Source: Prevotella sp. UBA3294
GTDB taxonomy: Bacteria > Bacteroidota > Bacteroidia > Bacteroidales > Bacteroidaceae
Direction: 5' to 3'
DNA length: 48,990 nt
NCBI GenBank assembly: GCA_002361535.1
Contig: DETG01000024.1
Span: 1-48,990, forward strand
The notes beneath the pieces were generated by a model that ran no database searches, was not told the origin of the DNA, and saw only the letters and a program-made list of their open reading frames with translations. This document shows positions 17,119 through 27,400 of this stretch, piece by piece (the first letter of the stretch is position 1; every line of letters begins with the position of its first letter). The position numbers and the translations under genes were made by a program.

Positions 17119-18276
17119 ATGACAACGGTTCTGTCGGTATTGCCCTTGATGGTATGCACATTCTGGTCGATAGTGATCTTTCTCGACTGGATAACCACAC
17201 CCACCAAACAACGGTTGTGGTTGCTTACCTTCATGGTCACTGCAATGTTTCTCTATCTGGGTCATACCGCGTTTTTCTTCCACTTCACCGAGATAATCCC
17301 TATCACCGACACGCTCTACTGCAGCTGTAACCTATTGGTGTTCCCCCTCTTCCTTCGATACCTGAAAGGATTGTGTGTGCCCCAATACCTCCACGACCCG
17401 CAACAACAACGGCACGATTGGCCCTTACTGTTCATACCATCCCTACTCATCACCCTCTTGGTGGGTACGTTCTACCTATTGATGTCAGATGAGGAAAGTC
17501 GCGGTTTTATCGGAATATATCTCTATCACAACCAGTTTACCGCCCTCACTGGCTATGCGTTCTGGCAGGCAGTGTTCCACCACGGTGGCAAGTTGTTTTT
17601 TGCCCTGCAAGTGGTGGCCGTGGCAGTATGCGGATGGAAGAATCTGCGAAGCTATCACCGTCTGGTCGATGACACCTATGCCGACACCGATGACAAGAAG
17701 ATGCGGAAGATGCAAGTTATCCTCACCCTGCTGATAACGGGAGCTATCCTCGGCTTCGTGAGTAATCTCATCGGCAGGTGGCGTTTTGATGGTCATCCTC
17801 TCCTGTTATGGATGCCCTCCCTGTTCTTCTCTATCCTTCTCTTCATGATCGGCTACGCAGGCAGCCGCCAGCAGTTCTCGGTATGTGATCTTGAACAAGA
17901 CACCGATGAAATGGAAAAGCCATCAGTTCAGGAAGATTCACCACAACCCAACAGTTCATTGGCCGTTAAGTTGGAACAGCTCATGAACGGTGAACAGCTC
18001 TATCTGCGTCACGACCTGAAGATCGGTGACGTGGCCACACTGCTGAACACCAACCGCACCTATATCCAGCGGGCCATCGGGGAACTGTCAAACCAATCCT
18101 TCACACAGTACATCAACCGCAAGCGCATTGAGCATGCTACCCGACTGATGCGCGAGCATCCCGAATACAACATGGAAACCATCTCCACCCAATCGGGCTA
18201 TACCCATCTCGGCACTTTCTATCGCAACTACAAGAACTTCACTGGAAAGACTCCCGCCAAGGGCCTGACCGACTGA
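17119..18276 (+). CDS. membrane-embedded AraC-family regulator (7 TM + HTH)
   Basis: A 385-residue regulator. Residues 1-255 contain about seven hydrophobic helices, from VLSVLPLMVCTFWSIVIFLD to LFFSILLFMIGYAG. A linker of about 50 polar residues follows, then a C-terminal AraC DNA-binding domain with two HTH units (LKIGDVATLLNTNRTYIQRAI and YNMETISTQSGYTHLGTFYR, then TGKTPA). AraC proteins with an integral membrane sensor instead of a sugar-binding domain are common in Prevotella and Bacteroides. The ligand is unknown. The next gene on the strand is the first of the large surface proteins. The gap between them holds repeated TTACTTGCAA motifs, so that array is a plausible target; this is inference. 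Confidence 0.85.
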   Translation: MTTVLSVLPLMVCTFWSIVIFLDWITTPTKQRLWLLTFMVTAMFLYLGHTAFFFHFTEIIPITDTLYCSCNLLVFPLFLRYLKGLCVPQYLHDPQQQRHDWPLLFIPSLLITLLVGTFYLLMSDEESRGFIGIYLYHNQFTALTGYAFWQAVFHHGGKLFFALQVVAVAVCGWKNLRSYHRLVDDTYADTDDKKMRKMQVILTLLITGAILGFVSNLIGRWRFDGHPLLLWMPSLFFSILLFMIGYAGSRQQFSVCDLEQDTDEMEKPSVQEDSPQPNSSLAVKLEQLMNGEQLYLRHDLKIGDVATLLNTNRTYIQRAIGELSNQSFTQYINRKRIEHATRLMREHPEYNMETISTQSGYTHLGTFYRNYKNFTGKTPAKGLTD

Positions 18277-18328
18277 CACTTCCCTACACCCCTCTGGCTA
18301 TCAACAACAACCCAAAGACATCCCTGCG

Positions 18329-18375
18329 TTACTTGCAAATCGTACATTACTTGCAATGTATCTTTTGCAAGTTAA
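18329..18375 (+). promoter_or_regulatory. candidate operator: repeated TTACTTGCAA motif
   Basis: TTACTTGCAA occurs at 18329-18338 and again at 18347-18356, 18 bp apart. A near-inverted copy, TTGCAAGTTAA, is at 18365-18375. The second copy is framed by the inverted pair TACATT/AATGTA (18343-18360). Direct repeats spaced near two helical turns are a usual AraC-family site layout. Confidence 0.5.
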
Positions 18376-18420
18376 TTTTGTGATTTTGAGAATTATATTA
18401 TCCATTTTGGGAAGGATCCT

Positions 18421-18443
18421 CTATTATATAATAGGTATCTTTG
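18421..18443 (+). promoter_or_regulatory. palindrome and -7 box upstream of the BspA-like gene
   Basis: The perfect 14-bp palindrome CTATTATATAATAG (18421-18434) stands two bases before TATCTTTG (18436-18443), an exact TAnnTTTG box. No TTTG occurs at the standard spacing, so the promoter may need an activator. The ATG is at 18475. Confidence 0.55.
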
Positions 18444-18474
18444 TAGCAGAATGAATAACTAAAAACTCATCATC

Positions 18475-21400
18475 ATGAAAAGAAGATACTTTACCACTCT
18501 TTTTCTGGTATTCTTTGCCAGTATCATAGCAGGGGCACAGACTGCCCAGCTTGTGAGGAACAACGAGCCAGTGGCAGCCTTTTTCGGTGCCGATGCACTG
18601 AAGAATGCGGTCACCGCCGCCGCTGCCAGCGGTGATGTCATCGTGCTTAGTTCGGGTACGTTCAACGAATGTCAGGTCATAGAGAAATCCGTGTCTATCT
18701 ATGGACAAGGTTTTGACAATCCTTCCATTCGTACATTTATCAAGGGAAGACTTCAATACCGCTCGACAGGAGAACATTCCTTGGATGACATTCATCTGGA
18801 AGGACTGAGTCTGGAATCCCACTTAAACCTGCTCAATGACGGGAATCGCAATCCCATCAGTAACCTGACAGTAGAAAAATGTCTCATCAGAGGCATGTTC
18901 CTGTATATGAACCATGACCATACCACCATCAGGAATTGTGTCATGCAAGGTGACTTGAAGAGCTACCCTGGTGACTACAAGGCCACGAACATGTTGGTTG
19001 AGAACTGTTGGAAAGACGGTGGCAGCTTCAATCGTTTCACCACCGACAGTGATATCACCATCAAGAACAGCATCTTCTATTGCCGCTCTATCAGTGGCTT
19101 CGATAATTCATCAGCGTTCACCAAGGCCGATTACCAGAATTGTGTCATCGCCAATTGTAGTCTTGGAGCTAACAGCACAGCAAGCAACTGTGTGCTGATC
19201 GCTGTCAATACGTCAAATACAGGTGTGGCAACAGAGGGGTGCTATAGTGTTCCCTCTGCAGCTTCTGTGTATAGCAATATGTCCACTCTTGTTTATACCG
19301 ATGGAACCGTTCCAGAAATACAATCCGAATATACCGGCATCGGCATCACTGGAGGCACCTTAGGCTGGAGCACCACCCCATCGCAGCCTGCTATGAACTA
19401 TACCACCACCCTGACAAAAGACGGTGATGGTTATTATCTGCTTGGTACTAAAGCCGACTGGATAGAGTTCAAGCGCGTAGTGGAGAAAATGAATCCCATG
19501 GCCAATGCCAAGATGACGGCAGACATTGACTTGGGCGATGCACAGGCCATGATTGGTAACGGACACTACAACAATGTCAGCTTCAGGAGAGCTTATGCTG
19601 GTATCTTCGATGGACAGGGACATACACTGACCATCCACTTCGTAACCGCCGATATCCTACAGCTGCTCATCAACGAGGGCTTTACGGAGCCCACCTATCT
19701 GGGCTGCGGTCCCTTCGGCTATGTCTGTGGTGGCACCATCCGTAATCTGAATACTGCAGGAACGATCACATCCACTCACGAAGGAGCTGCCGGTATTGTC
19801 GCTTGGACGAACGGTACTGTACTCATCGAAAACTGCCACAGCTCTGTAGATATCATCTTCGGCAATACATCAGGTAAGCGAGGACTCTCCGGCTTTACCT
19901 ACAACAGCTTTAACGACAACCATGTGCTTACTATCCGCGACTGTATCTATGACGGTACGATGACCGCAGGAGCAGATAAGACCGGTAGCTCCGGATTCGT
20001 CATTTGGCGAGCATACGGCACGGTGAATATCAGTAACTCGCTGTTAGCTGCCACCTACGAGAATGGACTGGGTACAAGTGACTGTGGTACATTCATTCGC
20101 AACGGACTTGGTGGAGGCATCATCAGCAACAGTTTCTACAAGACAGTACTGGGTGAGGCCCAGGGTGTGCAGGCCACGGAAACAGAACTGACGAACGGAC
20201 GTACGGCCTTCTATCTGCAGAACGGGCGTTCGGACTTAGTGTGGGGACAGGAGATTGGTGTCGATCCGCTGCCTGTCTTGACCACTGATGAGAGCAAGCG
20301 TGTGTACCGCTCAGCCAATGGCTATACCAATGATCCATCGTTAGCCATAGCCGACCAAGACCTTGTTCCGCTGACATACACCCGCAACAGCAATAACGAG
20401 CTGACGATTACAGGCTTCGACCAGGGCTTTACACCACCTGCCGATTATGACCTCATCATCCCTAACGAGATAGACGGTGCCCCTGTGGTGGCCATTGCCA
20501 ACAGTGCTTTCCGTTCGAACACGAAGATAAGAAGCGTGACAGCCAATAGTGTAACCGAGGTTGGAGAATATGCTTTCGAGACGAACTCGTCGCTCGTCAG
20601 CATCACCATGAATGAAGTGTTGACACTTCAGCGTGCAGCCTTTGATAGATGTGGGTCACTCACAACCATCAATATGCCCAAAGTAGAGACTATTGCCGAC
20701 ATCGTGTTTGGCACGGCCTCCAGTCTGACGGAAGTGTCATTACCCAAGGCTAAAACCCTGGGCGTTGAAGCGTTCGGTACATGTGAAAAACTAAGCAAAG
20801 TGTCGCTGCCCGAGGCCACCACACTCGGCAATGGTGTATTCCTGAAAGGCTATGCCCTCACCCATACGGGCGAAGATGGTCTCTACATACCAAATGTGAC
20901 TACCATCGGCACTTATCTCTTCCGCGAATGCACAGCACTTACCACAGTATCCATGCCAAACATTACAGCTATCGGGACCTACACGTTCGACGGCTGTAAG
21001 GCACTCACTTCTGTGGATTTGCCCCTTATTACATCCATACCGGAGCGGGCGTTCCAAAACTGTACGTCACTCCCTGCTTTCACCAACCCTGCCATAACAA
21101 GTATCGGGCACTATGCTTTCGTGAACTGTTCGTCTCTTACGGCGTATAACAACACTTCTGTGACATCATTAGGCAATAATGTCTTTGAGGGCTGCAAGAA
21201 TTTAGTCTCTGCTAATTTACCCAATGTCACTTCCATGGGAACGGGTGTGTTCCATCAGTGTACGGCTTTAGACTTCGATCAAGTCGTCTTGTCCAAGATG
21301 ACAAGAATACCCGATTATACATTCCAGTCATGTACAGGAATCACCACTGTAATACTTCCTAACGACAACATGCCCCTCGTCACCGCCATTGGGGCCTGTG

Positions 21401-24339
21401 CTTTCCGATACGACACTGGCATTACCTCGGTAACGATCAACACAGCCATGACACTGGGTTCAGAAAGCTTCCGTGATTGTACTAACAACCAGTCAATCAG
21501 TGCTCCACTGGTAACGGCGATTCCCAACTATACGTTTTATAACAACAATAAGCTTACTACAGTTAACCTGCCTGAAGTGCTGACCATCGGTAGCAACGCT
21601 TTCGATTGTTGTAAGTCGCTTCCGACCCTGTCACTTCCAAAGGTTCAGAGCATTGACAACTATGCTTTTGGTACCAATTCAAGTCTAACGGAAGTATCAT
21701 TACCCTCATGTACCACCCTTGCCACCGAAGTATTCGGCACTTGTGCAAGTCTGACGAAGGCCTACTTGCCAGAAGTGACTACGATGGGTAATCGTATGTT
21801 CATCTATGATACCAGTTTGCAGACATTGGGCGAGGAGGGCATCTATCTGCCCAAGATGACCACCATCCCTCCTGAAACATTCCGCGAGTGTACCAACATG
21901 GTTTCCGCTCCGTTGCACAGCGGTATCACCAGTATCGGGAACAACGCCTTCTATAAAAATACGAACCTGCAAAGCGTGACGATACCGGCAACGGTTACTT
22001 CCATTGGTAGGGAAGCCTTCCGCTATTGCTCATCGTTGAACAATGTTACATTGCCAGGCTCTCTACGGCTGATCGAAGACTGGTCTTTTGCCAACTGCAC
22101 GAGCATGGAGAACCTCACCATTGAAGAGGGGATTCCAAGCATCAACCGCGATGTGTTCCAGTATAGTGGCATGAAGAACGTCGTTTTGCCCAGCACCATA
22201 GAGGCTATTGGAATGAACCTGTTCTATCAGTGTAACTCGCTCGAAACACTGGATTTGTCGAAGTGCATGAACGTATGGGAGCTATTTAACTACACTTCGT
22301 TGCGAGGCAGCAATACCATCTTCTACGGTGTGCCTTCCACTACCAAGATCATTCTTCCTCCATACACAACGGCCACATTGGGAACCAATGACGAAATCGC
22401 GACAATCACATTCGACCTTCAACAGGATAGCGAAGGTTTTTACCTTATCAATAATACTTCAGACTGGGATAAGTTCGTAGTGTATTCTCGACAGAATCCC
22501 ACAATTAACGGTCGAATTACTGCTGATCTCGACTTAACTACTCATCCTGGTAAGCTGGGGGTTGGTAACGGCGAGTCGAACTATATAACCTATCAAGGCA
22601 CACTCGATGGTCAAGGCCATACTTTGACCATCAACTACAAGACGGGTAAGGATGTTTCTGGCGGCTTGTTTGCCTATGTGGAGAATGCCACCATCAAGAA
22701 CTTGAAGGTGGAAGGTAACGTTACAGCCAACCACCGGCTCATTGGCGGCTTCGTGGGATTAGTGAAAGGAACCCTTACCATGCAAGACTGTGAGTCGGCT
22801 GCGGACATCACGGTTACTCCTACAACTACAGCTATGCATATTGCCGGTTTCATCGGACAGGGCAAGACAGGTAACATCACGCTGACCGACTGTCCCTTTA
22901 CAGGATCCATTACGGGTAACTCCAGTTTCCGCTATGCTGCTCCCTTCCTCGGATGGATGGAGAGTGCAGGACGCATCACCTATAACTACTGTCTGAACAT
23001 TGGCACGTTTACCAATACTGACCTGAACTACACCTATGCCTTGGGTGTTACACAGTACAGTGGTCAGAGCACGGCGGCGTCCTGCTTCTACAAGCCAGGC
23101 AATAATACTAACAACGAGTCGTTAGCTACTGCAGTCTCCGTAGAACAACTGTCCAGTGGTATGGTGACTTATCGCCTGCAGGGCGGACGTGCCGATCAGC
23201 ACTGGGGCCAGCTTCTTGGAAGACACGCTCATCCGAATTTGACACACGAAGAAGGCACGCTTGTCTATCACCAGCCAGGTATATATAGCAACAATGAAGA
23301 AGATGAAGGTCTGAAGACAGACGGTGAGGGTTATTATCTCATTGGTACTGTTGACGATTGGAAGATGCTGTCCATATTGATTGACGATGGCGAATACGAT
23401 GCCAAGGCTCGCATGACTGCTGATATCGATTTAGGCAACGACCAAACGATGATCGGTAGCGGCATCAATCAAGATAATTACGGTACAGGCTGTGTTCTTT
23501 TCCAGGGAATATTCGACGGTCAAGGTCATACACTGACTGTCCATTACAACACAACAGAGTTGTATGTGGCACCATTCCGTTATATTCAGAATGCAACCAT
23601 CAAGAATCTGCGGGTTGATGGAACTATCACTACAACGAACCGTTATGCTGGCGGTATTGTATCAGGATGCTTTGGCGAACAGATTCACAGCTACATCACC
23701 AACTGCATCAGTTCTGTTGATATCACATCCAATTATGTCAATACGAGTGGCTTCTACGAAGGTGCTCGCACAGGCGGTATCGTAGCACAGCTCTTCTTTT
23801 ACGGACAGCTACATATCACCGACTGTATCTTCGATGGCTCCATCAGTGGTGAAACAAGAGATGTATTGTGGGGAGGCTTCTTGGGACTTCCCGATGGTAC
23901 GGTTACCATTGAGAATGGTCTGCAAATCGGAACCTTCGATTGCAGTAACGTTATCAGCGGCAGTAATGGCTCTGGCACTTTCTCATCTGTATTCAGCAAT
24001 GGTTTTGCATCAAGAGTGAACGTGTCTAACAACTGCTATTATCTGAATCAACTGGGCAATGCCCAAGGAACACTTGTTAATGCCACCACTCTCTCCAACG
24101 GTACCATCACCACCGCTCTGCAGTCTGGGCGTACTGAGGAGATCTGGGTACAAGACGCCAGCACAGGTCAGCCTATCCTTGCCCTCTTCAAGAAGAACGA
24201 TGGTATAGCCACAGGTTTGCGTGTCATCACCGATGATGATAACGACACCTGGTTCACCCTCGAGGGCATGAAGCTTGATACGAAGCCTATGCAGCCGGGC
24301 GTGTATATCAAGAACAGAAGAAGGATAATCATCAAGTAA
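18475..24339 (+). CDS. giant BspA-like LRR/GLUG surface protein
   Basis: A 1954-residue secreted protein. Signal peptide RRYFTTLFLVFFASIIAGAQ. Residues 25-270 are a parallel beta-helix-like region (DVIVLSSGTFNE, SVSIYGQGF). A GLUG-type module begins near 312 with DGDGYYLLGTKADW and FDGQGHTLTIHF. Residues about 634-1290 are BspA-type leucine-rich repeats (LRR_5) of about 23 residues, such as ITSVTINTAMTLGSESFRDC. Two more GLUG modules begin near 1320 and 1617. The protein ends WFTLEGMKLDTKP then GVYIKNRRRIIIK, a tail shared with three neighbours. BspA-type repeats are associated with binding host proteins or other cells. The LRR block contains a 320-residue super-repeat. No enzyme motif is seen. 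An adhesin or glycan-contact role is inferred. Confidence 0.87.
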   Translation: MKRRYFTTLFLVFFASIIAGAQTAQLVRNNEPVAAFFGADALKNAVTAAAASGDVIVLSSGTFNECQVIEKSVSIYGQGFDNPSIRTFIKGRLQYRSTGEHSLDDIHLEGLSLESHLNLLNDGNRNPISNLTVEKCLIRGMFLYMNHDHTTIRNCVMQGDLKSYPGDYKATNMLVENCWKDGGSFNRFTTDSDITIKNSIFYCRSISGFDNSSAFTKADYQNCVIANCSLGANSTASNCVLIAVNTSNTGVATEGCYSVPSAASVYSNMSTLVYTDGTVPEIQSEYTGIGITGGTLGWSTTPSQPAMNYTTTLTKDGDGYYLLGTKADWIEFKRVVEKMNPMANAKMTADIDLGDAQAMIGNGHYNNVSFRRAYAGIFDGQGHTLTIHFVTADILQLLINEGFTEPTYLGCGPFGYVCGGTIRNLNTAGTITSTHEGAAGIVAWTNGTVLIENCHSSVDIIFGNTSGKRGLSGFTYNSFNDNHVLTIRDCIYDGTMTAGADKTGSSGFVIWRAYGTVNISNSLLAATYENGLGTSDCGTFIRNGLGGGIISNSFYKTVLGEAQGVQATETELTNGRTAFYLQNGRSDLVWGQEIGVDPLPVLTTDESKRVYRSANGYTNDPSLAIADQDLVPLTYTRNSNNELTITGFDQGFTPPADYDLIIPNEIDGAPVVAIANSAFRSNTKIRSVTANSVTEVGEYAFETNSSLVSITMNEVLTLQRAAFDRCGSLTTINMPKVETIADIVFGTASSLTEVSLPKAKTLGVEAFGTCEKLSKVSLPEATTLGNGVFLKGYALTHTGEDGLYIPNVTTIGTYLFRECTALTTVSMPNITAIGTYTFDGCKALTSVDLPLITSIPERAFQNCTSLPAFTNPAITSIGHYAFVNCSSLTAYNNTSVTSLGNNVFEGCKNLVSANLPNVTSMGTGVFHQCTALDFDQVVLSKMTRIPDYTFQSCTGITTVILPNDNMPLVTAIGACAFRYDTGITSVTINTAMTLGSESFRDCTNNQSISAPLVTAIPNYTFYNNNKLTTVNLPEVLTIGSNAFDCCKSLPTLSLPKVQSIDNYAFGTNSSLTEVSLPSCTTLATEVFGTCASLTKAYLPEVTTMGNRMFIYDTSLQTLGEEGIYLPKMTTIPPETFRECTNMVSAPLHSGITSIGNNAFYKNTNLQSVTIPATVTSIGREAFRYCSSLNNVTLPGSLRLIEDWSFANCTSMENLTIEEGIPSINRDVFQYSGMKNVVLPSTIEAIGMNLFYQCNSLETLDLSKCMNVWELFNYTSLRGSNTIFYGVPSTTKIILPPYTTATLGTNDEIATITFDLQQDSEGFYLINNTSDWDKFVVYSRQNPTINGRITADLDLTTHPGKLGVGNGESNYITYQGTLDGQGHTLTINYKTGKDVSGGLFAYVENATIKNLKVEGNVTANHRLIGGFVGLVKGTLTMQDCESAADITVTPTTTAMHIAGFIGQGKTGNITLTDCPFTGSITGNSSFRYAAPFLGWMESAGRITYNYCLNIGTFTNTDLNYTYALGVTQYSGQSTAASCFYKPGNNTNNESLATAVSVEQLSSGMVTYRLQGGRADQHWGQLLGRHAHPNLTHEEGTLVYHQPGIYSNNEEDEGLKTDGEGYYLIGTVDDWKMLSILIDDGEYDAKARMTADIDLGNDQTMIGSGINQDNYGTGCVLFQGIFDGQGHTLTVHYNTTELYVAPFRYIQNATIKNLRVDGTITTTNRYAGGIVSGCFGEQIHSYITNCISSVDITSNYVNTSGFYEGARTGGIVAQLFFYGQLHITDCIFDGSISGETRDVLWGGFLGLPDGTVTIENGLQIGTFDCSNVISGSNGSGTFSSVFSNGFASRVNVSNNCYYLNQLGNAQGTLVNATTLSNGTITTALQSGRTEEIWVQDASTGQPILALFKKNDGIATGLRVITDDDNDTWFTLEGMKLDTKPMQPGVYIKNRRRIIIK

Positions 24340-24350
24340 GCCACCCCTAA

Positions 24351-24368
24351 CCCCTCCATAAGGAGGGG
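24351..24368 (+). terminator. hairpin CCCCTCC/GGAGGGG after the giant LRR gene
   Basis: A perfect 7-bp GC stem with an ATAA loop, 12 bp after the stop codon. It is not followed by a T-run, so it may act as an mRNA 3'-end stabiliser or a weak terminator. Nearly the same hairpin stands at 30220-30237. Confidence 0.5.
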
Positions 24369-24402
24369 GATGCCATGTATAATAACAAAAAACATATAGA
24401 AG

Positions 24403-27400
24403 ATGAAAAGAAAGCAATTCTTCCTGCTGTGCATGATTCTTCTTGCCAGTATCGCAGTCAAGGCACAGGACCTTGCCTATACCACGAATAGTGATGGAAC
24501 ATTGACCATTACCGGTTTTGCCTCTGGTTTTACACCACCAGCAGACTATACCCTAGTGATTCCTGATGAGATCGACGGGAAGGCTGTGACGGCCATTAAA
24601 GCCTCTGCGTTCAAGGGCAAGACGAATTTCACCTCGCTGACTATTGGCAGTAATGTGAAGACCATCGGTGATCAAGCTTTCATGAACTGCACTAAATTAA
24701 CAGGTAGTGTCGTGATTCACAATTCAGTCACGTCGCTTGGTACCAGTATCTTTGAAGGGTGTTCAAATCTCACAGCTGCCTCCTTCGAGGATGGCTACAC
24801 CTTGGATTATATCCCCAAGTGGTTAGTGTGGGGAACTAACATTACCACCTTTGTCATACCTCCTTCAGTGAAGTATATCCATCAGGGTGCCTTCAAGAAT
24901 TGCAAAAACATGACCTCCATCGAGATTCCTGCAACAGTAACAACGATCAACAAAGAAGCGTTCATGAACTGTACGAGTCTGACGGAGATTACCATTCCCT
25001 CCAGCATTATATCCATGGAGGAAAGTGTATTCAATGGAAGCGGTATTGTCACGGCGAACATTGCCTGCGAAACTTTGGGACAGAGTGCCTTCAACGGGTG
25101 CAGCAAGCTGACGATAGTGAACTTATTGAACGGTGTGAAGACAATCAAGAGCTGTGCTTTCTCTGGTTGTTCTAAACTCACCACGGTGAGCATTCCCGCA
25201 TCGGTAACCACGATGGAGTCAAGTGCCTTCTATGGCTGTTCATTGCTCTCTACCGTGAGCTTTGCCGAGGGCATTCAGTTGGAAACGATACACGAATCAG
25301 CCTTCAGTAATTCAGGACTGACAAGCATCACCATCCCTGCATCGGTAAAGGCCATTGGCAATAATGCATTCCAAGGATGCAATAAACTCATAGAAGTAAT
25401 CTTCCCTGCCAACACACAGGTATCAGCGATCGGCTCCTATGCCTTTTCCAGTTGCACCTTACTGCCATCATTCATTATGCCAAACACCTTGACAACGCTG
25501 GGCACCAATGTGTTCAATAGTTGTTCGAAGCTGGCTTCCATCACCTTCTCCAATCAGTTAACAACCATTCCCAATGGTACATTCTATCACTGTACGAGTT
25601 TGGATAACGTAACCATACCTGGCTGGATTACCTCGTTGGGAGATGATTGCTTCGAACATTGTACTTCCTTGTCGAGCATCGTCATCCCAAAATCAATTCA
25701 GTCAATTGGCCAAGATGCATTCTTTGAATGCACAAGTATGACAGAGGCTTCCTTTGAAGAAGGCTATTCATTGGATTATATCGGTGCGTATATGTTCGAT
25801 GATACTCACATCAGTACCATTACCATTCCTCTATCGGTAAAAACTATTCGACAGGGGGCCTTCAAGAAATGCCACTATATGACTCATATTGAGATTCCTG
25901 CAACTGTGCAAACGATTAGTGATGAGGCTTTCATGACTTGTGAACAACTCACAGAAATAACCATCCCTGCCACTGTCACTTCAATGGGTAACTATGTGTT
26001 TAATGGAAGTGGTATAGTAACAGCGAACATTGCCTGCGAGACCTTGGGACAGAGTGCTTTCAACGGGTGCAGCAAGCTGACGACAGTGAACTTATTGAAC
26101 GGTGTGAAGACAATCAAGAGCAGTGCTTTCTCTGGTTGTTCGAAACTCACCACGGTGAGCATTCCCGCATCGGTAACCACGATGGAGTCAAGTGCCTTCT
26201 ATGGCTGTTCATTGCTCTCTACCGTGAGCTTTGCCGAGGGCATTCAGTTGGAAACGATATCCGAAACGGCTTTCTATGGCACGGCTTTGACAAGCATTAC
26301 CATTCCTGCATCGGTGAAAACCATTGGCGGCAGTGCATTCTATTCCTGTAAGAAACTTACCGAGGTGTTATTCCCGGAGAACTCACAGCTTACAACGATC
26401 GGTTCCTCTGCCTTTTCCAACTGTACTTTGCTACCCTCGTTCACCATGCCGAATACACTGACCACCATGGGCAGTAGTGTGTTCAACAGTTGTTCAAGTC
26501 TGGCCACCGTTACATTCTCTGAGCAATTGACGTCCATTCCCAACGAAACTTTCTATTATTGTACGAGTCTCGACAATGTTACCATTCCCAGATCGGCAAC
26601 CTCGTTGGGTAACGATTGCTTCGAACATTGCACCTCCTTGTCGAGCATCGTCATTCCCAATACGCTCAAATCTATTGGAACTGACGCATTCTTTGAATGT
26701 ACAAGTATGACGGAGGCTTCCTTTGAGGAAGGGTATACCTTGGACTATATCCCCAAGTGGATGTTTGAAACCACCAGCATCAGCACCATTACGATTCCCC
26801 CTTCGGTAAAGGAAATCCGGCAGGGTGCATTCAAGAAGTGTTACTCTCTGACCAACATTGAAATCCCCTCCACTGTGCATCGTATCAACACAGAGGCGTT
26901 CATGAATTGTACGAGTCTGACGAACATTACCTTGCCAGGTTCGATTGGCACCATGGAAACCTCCCTCTTCAGCGGGTGCAGCAGCCTGCAGACCATCGAT
27001 GCGTCACAATGCGTTAATGTGTATGATTTTTACTACTATTCCTCATTACGTGCAAGCAGCAGAATATTCACTGGAGTGCCTGCCACAACGAAGATCATCC
27101 TGCCACCCAATTCTGTAACAACTTCACTGGGGACTAACGATGAGATCGCTGCGTTTGTGTTCGATCTTCAACAAGACGAAGAAGGTTATTACTTGATTAA
27201 GAATGCCAGCGACTGGGACAAGTTCGTGATATATTCACGCAAGTATCCTGAGACCAATGCCAGACTGACTGCAGATATCGACCTCACTGGTCATGTTGGA
27301 AAGATAGGCATAGGTTACAATTCTTCCAATTGCAAGTATTACACGGGCACGTTCGATGGGCAGTACCACAAGCTAACGATTCATGATCAAGTGAATAAGG

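Noticed and set aside
24010..24417. 135-codon minus-strand frame across the end of the giant LRR gene
   Set aside because: Antisense to the conserved tail, and includes the intergenic hairpin; no coding evidence.
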